A DNA stretch of 11,469 nt, taken from positions 1 to 11,469 of the forward strand of contig JACRBO010000611.1 of NCBI GenBank assembly GCA_016219235.1, written 5' to 3'. This stretch comes from Chloroflexota bacterium (GTDB lineage Bacteria; Chloroflexota; Anaerolineae; Fen-1058). Both the position numbers and the translations under genes were made by a program. Below, one piece after another: positions 7,892-11,469 of the stretch (position 1 is its first letter; every line of letters begins with the position of its first letter). Under the pieces are notes generated by a model. That model saw only the letters and a list, made by a program, of their open reading frames with translations. It was not told where the DNA came from and made no database searches.

Positions 7892-9490
7892 TTAACGACG
7901 GCGTGAGCTGACGGCAAAGGCCAGGGCCGCAATAGCCAGCAATATCAAGGCACCGCCGATCAACAGGCCCAGCGGCACGCCCGTGCTGCGTGCGGCCGAA
8001 GCAGGCGTCGCGGCGGCCTCGGCTTGAGCGGTAGGCGCGGGCGCGTCAGCCGGCGTGGCCGTCGGCTCAGGCGCAACCCGGCTGCCGAAGTTGACGTTGA
8101 CGCTGGTGGCGGACAACAGCGACACCGACCACTTAACGTCGGTGGTGGCGGTTTGCCCGGCCGGTGGCACAATGGTGATGGTGTACCGTCCATCCGGCAG
8201 GTTGCTCACGCAGTGAAATTGTTCGACGCCGTCACTGGTGTAAGAGGCAACTGTCTGGTTCTGGACGTCGGCCACCTCAAAGCGCACTCCGGCGACCACT
8301 GCGGTCTCGGCTGGTTCGCGCGTGCCGCTGCCATCCGCGTCTTCAAAGGCGCTTAGGCACAGACCGGAATTGGCCAGAGCCGGCGTGCCAGCAGGCGCGG
8401 GTGTCGAAGTTGGCAGAGTGGTCGTAGGCACGGTCGCTGCCGCCGGTACGGAAGTGGCGGTAGGGGCCGGAGTGGGCGTTGCCGGCTGCGGCGTGCCGCC
8501 AATGTTGATCACCTGTCCGACCTGGATCACACTCTCGCGCGTCAGGCTGGGATTGAGCGCCAGCAATTGATCGAGTGTGAGATTGTAGGTCTGCGCTATG
8601 GCGGACAGTGTATCGCCAGATTGAACGGTGTACGTGCCGGTGTTGGGCGGTATGGTCAGCGTGGGCTGCGGCGTGCCGAGCGTGGCCGTGGGCGCGGGGG
8701 TACCCGCGGGCGTGCCCAGTGCAGCGAGCGTGGCGGCGGCAGTGGGCACAGCGCCTTGTCCCAGCGCGATCAGACTGGCGTCGTCTACGTAGATGTCCAC
8801 GTGCTTGGAAGAATATTGCGGCGCCGACCAGATAAAGACCGTAACCGTGCTGCCCTGCGCAACGGCTTCAACCGACTGCTGGAAGAAAGCGTCCAGGGGA
8901 TTGGCCTCGTTGGACCAAATCACATTAGAGCTAAAGGCGTTGGCGCCGCCGGTGGGATCAATGCCCACGCGCAGCGCATTGTGGCCGGGTTCATAGGATT
9001 TGCCTACTTCACCCACGCCGCCAAAGCAGCCGAGATCGTTGCTGCAATTAAAGGCTTGCGTGTAGGCCGAAAAGCGCAGCTGCGTGCCGGGCGTCAGGTT
9101 GCCCACCGTCTGGTACAGGCCGCTAATAAAGACGTAATAACTCCCGCCCCATTGCTGGGAATTACCCGATCGCGCGCGCGGCGGCACGCGCTGGTCTTGC
9201 GGCTGGCTCATGCGATAACTGGGGATGTTATACGGCTTGCAGGTGTAAGGGGCCGAACCAGTGCAGGTCGTAGGGTACGTCGTGCCGTCGGGCACCAGAT
9301 ACCAGGCCTGCCAGCCGTTAGCCACAAAGATGCTGCCGCCTTGCGAAGAAAACGGCTCTTCAAAACCGGGGTTGATCAATAACTCGGTTTGCGCTAACGC
9401 CGATTGGCTGGCCCGCCACCCGATGGGCGAAACGGCCAGGCCGCTCAACAGGATCGTTAACAGCGTCACGCGCAGCCTTCGATGCGACAT
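7892..9490 (-). CDS. Surface protein: galactose-binding-like, LysM and SdrD-B-like domains, C-terminal anchor
   Basis: A 532-residue exported protein. Residues 1-34 form a signal peptide ending near ALAQ. Residues 37-243 start LLINPGFEEPF and end VDIYVDDASLIALG, the pattern of galactose-binding-like or CBM4_9-like carbohydrate-binding domains; cysteines at 76, 84, 149 and 155 could pair. A LysM domain spans 285-331 (YTVQSGDTLSAIAQTYNL). After a Pro/Thr linker, 376-468 resemble an SdrD-B/CNA-B repeat (FEDADGSGTREPAE, then GVRFEV and LPDGRYTITIVPP). A Pro/Ala linker leads to a membrane helix at about 504-528 ending SSRRR. The role is probably cell-wall or glycan binding at the surface. ATG 9490 is chosen for its strong GGAGG site; a longer frame to 9577 would run into the tRNA. 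Function beyond binding is not evident. Confidence 0.87.
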   Translation of the reverse strand: MSHRRLRVTLLTILLSGLAVSPIGWRASQSALAQTELLINPGFEEPFSSQGGSIFVANGWQAWYLVPDGTTYPTTCTGSAPYTCKPYNIPSYRMSQPQDQRVPPRARSGNSQQWGGSYYVFISGLYQTVGNLTPGTQLRFSAYTQAFNCSNDLGCFGGVGEVGKSYEPGHNALRVGIDPTGGANAFSSNVIWSNEANPLDAFFQQSVEAVAQGSTVTVFIWSAPQYSSKHVDIYVDDASLIALGQGAVPTAAATLAALGTPAGTPAPTATLGTPQPTLTIPPNTGTYTVQSGDTLSAIAQTYNLTLDQLLALNPSLTRESVIQVGQVINIGGTPQPATPTPAPTATSVPAAATVPTTTLPTSTPAPAGTPALANSGLCLSAFEDADGSGTREPAETAVVAGVRFEVADVQNQTVASYTSDGVEQFHCVSNLPDGRYTITIVPPAGQTATTDVKWSVSLLSATSVNVNFGSRVAPEPTATPADAPAPTAQAEAAATPASAARSTGVPLGLLIGGALILLAIAALAFAVSSRRR

Positions 9491-9495
9491 GCCTT

Positions 9496-9500
9496 CCTCC
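9496..9500 (-). promoter_or_regulatory. Strong Shine-Dalgarno setting the start at 9490
   Basis: On the minus strand GGAGG stands 5 nt before ATG 9490. It excludes the longer frame starting at 9577, whose first codons are the 3' exon of the tRNA gene. Confidence 0.8.
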
Positions 9501-9501
9501 A

Positions 9502-9516
9502 CGCGCTTGACGCGCG
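9502..9516 (-). other. Small hairpin between the tRNA and the LysM gene
   Basis: CGCGC and GCGCG form a 5-bp stem with a 5-nt loop in the 38-nt gap after the tRNA 3' end. There is no T-run, so it need not terminate transcription. It could mark a processing boundary, but this is a weak feature. Confidence 0.3.
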
Positions 9517-9528
9517 ATGATGCACAGG

Positions 9529-9863
9529 CGCCCCCGGCGGGACTTGAACCCACAACCTGCGGATTAGCATCCAGCATTACGTTTCCGTAACCACCGCTGA
9601 CAAGCGGCTTGCTGGCTGGACTATATCTTCACCGTGGGCAGTGCGCCGTTAGGTGTGTCACGTATAGTCTCTGAGGGTGGAAAAGACTGATGCTTGTTCA
9701 GTCTTTTTCCTTCCCTGCGGATTGCCCAATTCGCTGAACTGTTACCGCCAGGGTGTCAGCGACTCTAAGGGGGTTCCCGCATATAGTGACATGCACTCAA
9801 CAAGTTTCCCTGCTGAGGCTCCGAACTGAAGTCCGTTGCTCTGTCCAATTGAGCTACGGGGGC
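9529..9863 (-). tRNA. tRNA-Arg(UCU), interrupted by a group I intron
   Basis: Read on the minus strand, the 5' exon is 9863-9829 (35 nt) and the 3' exon 9567-9529 (39 nt), giving a 74-nt tRNA after splicing. The acceptor GCCCCCG pairs with CGGGGGC, the D arm GCTC pairs with GAGC with GGA in its loop (A20, an arginine identity base), and the T arm is GTGGG-TTCAAGT-CCCGC. The joined anticodon loop reads CTTCTAA, so the anticodon is UCU and AGA codons are read. The anticodon stem CGGA/TCCG is sound, but positions 27 and 43 are an A-C mismatch. The discriminator is G and CCA is not encoded. The gene starts 8 nt after the stop codon of the upstream protein gene and ends 38 nt before the next start. 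No promoter of its own is visible, so it is probably cut out of a longer transcript. Confidence 0.93.
9568..9828 (-). ncRNA. Self-splicing group I intron (IC3-like), 261 nt
   Basis: The insert splits the anticodon between U34 and C35, follows a U and ends in G, as group I introns require. Core elements on the minus strand: P-like GGGAACCCCC (9778-9769), Q AATCCGCAG (9723-9715), R TCAGAGACTATACG (9674-9661) and S AAGATATAGTCC (9629-9618). Pairings seen are P2 CTCAGC/GTTGAG with a GGAAAC loop, P3 TGTCA/TGACA (9791-9787 with 9660-9656), P4 TGCGG/CCGCA, a P5 extension TCGCTGA/TCAGCGA, P6a of about 12 bp (9710-9698 with 9690-9679), P7 GACTATA/TATAGTC, and a P9-region hairpin TTACG-GAAA-CGTAA (9590-9577). 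P1 is proposed as exon GGACTT with intron GAGCCT, containing one A-C mismatch. The plan closely resembles the Azoarcus tRNA-Ile intron. It has no open frame and hence no homing endonuclease. Confidence 0.93.
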
Positions 9864-9871
9864 ATAAAAGG

Positions 9872-10579
9872 TTAGGCGGGTCCGGCAGCGCGCAGCACGC
9901 GCTCAAACTCACCTGATTCCACAAAAGTACGAAACTCAACCAGGTCAGCCAGCACGCGTGTCGAGAGGCCCTTGACCACCCAGTTGTGGACGAGCGGCGA
10001 AATCGTAATGACCGGCCGCCCCTGATGATACGCTTCCCACATTTCCAGTGCCGTACCCATGCTGGCTTCCGGCACAAAGGCCACCACCGCGTCAACGCGG
10101 CCCGCCAGGCGCGCCAGATCAATCAGGGTGCGGCGCGCATCGTCGTCGTAATAGCCTACACTTTCGGGATGCAGCTCTCATGGATCAACCACGTCGACAC
10201 CGGGCACGTGCGCCGTCAGCCATTCGCCAATCTGCTGCCGATAGTCTTGTGTAGTAATATCGTTGGCGCGGCGCGAGCCTTGCATGATGCCCGCGATAAA
10301 CACCCGCCAGTTGGCCGCCACCGCCCGATCGGCCCCATCGGACCCGCCGACCACCGGCGGAAATAGCCGCAAATGATCGCCGTCTTTCAAGGGCGCATCC
10401 AGCCCAACCTGCTCGTCATTCAAAAATGCGGTATGCACTTTTTGGGGCGGAATGCCGAAGTGTTCGGCCGCCTGCCGTGCCACTGCCGGTTCGCCCAGGG
10501 TTATCTCAAACAGATCAACTTTGACCCCAACGGGCCGATAGTCGAGCAAGATGCCGTGCAGTTTGACCGCGATCTTCAT
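9872..10579 (-). pseudogene. MoaD/ThiS-nucleoside deoxyribosyltransferase fusion broken by in-frame TGA
   Basis: Ignoring one TGA (10180-10178), this is a continuous 236-codon frame. Residues 1-79 are a MoaD/ThiS-like beta-grasp domain ending FPPVVGG. After an 11-residue linker, residues 91-235 match nucleoside 2-deoxyribosyltransferases: VFIAGIMQGS at 93-102, VDVVDP before the TGA, ELHPESVGYY after it, and GTALEMWEAY at 175-184, where Glu179 fits the catalytic nucleophile. In relatives I recall, VVDP is followed by Trp, so TGG to TGA is the simplest change. Termination there leaves 133 residues without the nucleophile. The frame otherwise shows no decay. Options are a recent nonsense mutation, a base error in the assembly, or readthrough. 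It begins 5 nt after the 144-aa gene and ends 8 nt before the tRNA. MoaD/ThiS proteins carry sulfur on a C-terminal GG; here GG is internal. Confidence 0.8.
10178..10579 (-). CDS. Truncated product: MoaD/ThiS-like domain plus partial deoxyribosyltransferase
   Basis: This is the 133-residue protein made if the TGA at 10180-10178 acts as a stop. It retains the whole beta-grasp domain (1-79, with VHTAFLNDEQV and LKDGDHLRLFPPVVGG, typical of MoaD/ThiS) but only the first strand and helices of the deoxyribosyltransferase-like half. The start ATG 10579 is chosen because MKIAVKLHGIL begins the first beta strand; the frame is open further upstream to 10948 but that part overlaps the 144-aa gene. No clear Shine-Dalgarno is seen, so translation may couple to the upstream gene, whose stop is 5 nt away. 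If the truncated form is made, only the sulfur-carrier-like half is likely to fold. Confidence 0.6.
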   Translation of the reverse strand: MKIAVKLHGILLDYRPVGVKVDLFEITLGEPAVARQAAEHFGIPPQKVHTAFLNDEQVGLDAPLKDGDHLRLFPPVVGGSDGADRAVAANWRVFIAGIMQGSRRANDITTQDYRQQIGEWLTAHVPGVDVVDP

Positions 10580-10584
10580 ACGCT

Positions 10585-11019
10585 TTAGACGGGCTTCAGA
10601 CCCTGATACACTTGCTTGCCGGCCAACGTCTTCAACACGACCTCTGGATCGCGCTCGATGCGATCGGCTAACTGGCGCGCCGTCAACGGTTCGTTGTCGT
10701 TGACCAGGAAGATGCGGAACACGGCATCGACAATGCTGGTATGTTCGGCAATGTAATCGGGCCGCTGCGAGCAATGCGTGCGCATCAGCTGCACCAACCC
10801 GTCGCGGCGCTTCACCTCGGCCGTGCGTGGATCGACCCAGTCGATCATATCCAGGTTGGCGCCGGCCTCGATGATTTGCGCGCGATGCTCGGCGCACAGG
10901 TGGCTGCGCAAATAGACCCGCAGGTCTTGATCGCCTTTGTTCCACCACTCGTAGTCGATGTGAAACAGGGTGTCCAGCGTCGGTCGCAATGAACGGGCAG
11001 GCTTGGGTAAAGTCGTCAT
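10585..11019 (-). CDS. Conserved hypothetical, FHIDYEWW motif with winged-helix-like C-terminus
   Basis: A 144-residue soluble protein that I recognise only as a conserved family without a name. Near the N-terminus it carries LFHIDYEWWNKGDQDLRVYL (about 18-37) followed by SHLCAEH, then a MIDWVDPRTAEV stretch (58-69). Cys42, His45, His82 and Cys83 might bind metal, but this is speculative. Residues about 98-142 (VFRIFLVNDNEPLTARQLADR, then VVLKTLAG and VYQGLKPV) look like a small winged helix-turn-helix. It starts at ATG 11019, about 38-45 nt after the predicted start of transcription, with no good ribosome site. It overlaps nothing and ends 5 nt before the MoaD-deoxyribosyltransferase gene, so the two are almost certainly co-transcribed and perhaps functionally linked. 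DNA binding is possible but not shown. Confidence 0.8.
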   Translation of the reverse strand: MTTLPKPARSLRPTLDTLFHIDYEWWNKGDQDLRVYLRSHLCAEHRAQIIEAGANLDMIDWVDPRTAEVKRRDGLVQLMRTHCSQRPDYIAEHTSIVDAVFRIFLVNDNEPLTARQLADRIERDPEVVLKTLAGKQVYQGLKPV

Positions 11020-11063
11020 AGGTCTACAATCGTCAGGAATTCTCGGATGATTTAGCAGCGACG

Positions 11064-11069
11064 ATTATA
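11064..11069 (-). promoter_or_regulatory. Extended -10 promoter for the minus-strand block
   Basis: On the minus strand this reads TATAAT preceded by TGG, a perfect extended -10 (TGnTATAAT). It lies 44 nt before ATG 11019. No TTGACA-like -35 is obvious, which extended -10 promoters can do without. It forms one arm of an inverted repeat with the opposing TATAAT at 11081-11086. Confidence 0.65.
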
Positions 11070-11080
11070 CCACGCTCAGG

Positions 11081-11086
11081 TATAAT
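11081..11086 (+). promoter_or_regulatory. -10 box for the plus-strand gene
   Basis: TATAAT preceded by GG, 23 nt before the proposed GTG start at 11110. It is the mirror arm of the minus-strand -10: ATTATACC (11064-11071) and GGTATAAT (11079-11086) form a perfect 8-bp inverted repeat with a 7-nt spacer. No clear -35 is seen. Confidence 0.55.
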
Positions 11087-11109
11087 GCGGAGCGATTTTG
11101 GGGATCAGA

Positions 11110-11469
11110 GTGACGGAGATGATTGGCACACTGCATGAAACCGAGCTGCACGCCGCGCTCACACGGCACTACGCCCGCCCGAGCGATCAGCTGGAGGCGA
11201 CCGTGGACGGCTACGTGGGGGACGTGCTGCGCGCGGATGGCGTCGGCGCCAGCGGCGGTGCCGGCGGCATCATCGAGATTCAGACGCATAACTTTGCCGC
11301 GCTGAAGCATAAGTTGCCCAGGCTGCTGGAGCAGCACGCCGTCACGCTGGTGTATCCCATCGCGGTCGAGAAGTGGGTGGTGCGCGTCGAAGCGAATCGG
11401 CGCACGGTGATCGGGCGTCGCAAATCACCGCATCGCGGCCACCTGGCCGAATTGTTTATTGAATTGGTA
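11110..11469 (+). CDS. Conserved hypothetical with possible PD-(D/E)xK nuclease-like fold (3' partial)
   Basis: The frame runs off the window, so the last residues and stop are missing (120 codons seen). GTG 11110 is chosen because GGGGA at 11100-11104 is 5 nt away; the ATG at 11119 has GGAG directly adjoining, which is too close. The N-terminal part MIGTLHETELHAALTRHYA is followed by VDGYVGDVL (32-40), a Gly-rich insert (43-53), IIEIQTHNFAALKHKL (54-69), VYPIAVEKWVVRV (81-93) and GRRKSPHRG (102-110). I recall this as a conserved Chloroflexota/Deinococcus family without a known function. Asp38 followed by Glu56-x-Gln58 and Lys66/68 is compatible with a restriction-endonuclease-like core, but this is inference. 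It is transcribed divergently from the FHIDYEWW gene through a shared symmetric promoter region. Confidence 0.7.
   Translation, partial: MTEMIGTLHETELHAALTRHYARPSDQLEATVDGYVGDVLRADGVGASGGAGGIIEIQTHNFAALKHKLPRLLEQHAVTLVYPIAVEKWVVRVEANRRTVIGRRKSPHRGHLAELFIELV

Noticed and set aside
9491..9577. Extension of the LysM surface protein to ATG 9577
   Set aside because: It would translate the 3' exon of the tRNA; the signal peptide begins at ATG 9490 behind a strong GGAGG.
9679..9710. Rho-independent terminator (stem with T-rich 3' side)
   Set aside because: The stem is the P6a element of the group I intron and lies between the Q and R core sequences; the T-run is part of the stem.
9742..10122. Open frame on the minus strand crossing the tRNA and intron
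   Set aside because: It runs through tRNA exon and ribozyme core, which are explained by RNA structure.
10120..10180. Selenocysteine insertion at the TGA
   Set aside because: I see no convincing SECIS-like hairpin just downstream, and the family has Trp rather than Cys at this position.
10580..10948. Extension of the MoaD frame upstream to 10948
   Set aside because: It lies within the 144-aa gene in another frame and has no domain-like sequence; the beta-grasp domain starts at 10579.

Overview
The window reads as chromosomal DNA of roughly 60% GC, most likely from a member of the phylum Chloroflexota (Anaerolineae-like). This is inferred from protein flavour and repeat style, not proven: single-pass LysM surface proteins with Pro/Thr linkers, GT-C membrane proteins with an added beta-rich ectodomain, short 7-8 bp tandem repeats between genes, and two conserved small families (an FHIDYEWW protein and a DxxVDGY...EIQT protein) that I associate with that phylum. 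The eight frames with visible ends terminate in TAA (seven) or TAG (one), apart from one TGA that appears to be a lesion.

Left part, plus strand: an octamer-repeat hairpin (1-95), a 14-TM DHA2-type MFS exporter (107-1489), a KimA-type potassium importer of the APC/KUP superfamily (1522-3378), and a GT-C-like polytopic membrane protein (about 3426-5228) whose start lies in a heptamer repeat. It ends convergently against a minus-strand block.

Centre and right, minus strand, read from right to left: a 144-aa FHIDYEWW/winged-helix-like protein (11019-10585); a MoaD/ThiS-like domain fused to a nucleoside 2-deoxyribosyltransferase-like domain (10579-9872), broken by an in-frame TGA where a conserved Trp is expected; a tRNA-Arg(UCU) gene (9863-9529) split by a 261-nt group I intron with clear P, Q, R and S core elements; a galactose-binding-like/LysM/SdrD-B-like surface protein (9490-7892); a small LysM surface protein (7868-7263); and a PIG-V-like mannosyltransferase with an N-terminal ectodomain (7248-5284). 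Spacings of 5, 8, 38, 23 and 14 nt with no visible terminator allow one long transcript from the promoter near 11069. A perfect inverted repeat of TATAAT boxes there also faces the other way, toward a partial plus-strand gene (11110 to the window end) with a possible nuclease-like fold.

The main points are the group I intron in tRNA-Arg(UCU), the MoaD-deoxyribosyltransferase fusion with its TGA, and the heptamer repeats that have become coding, one exactly at a domain junction. The LysM/mannosyltransferase block suggests cell-surface protein glycosylation, but that is inference.
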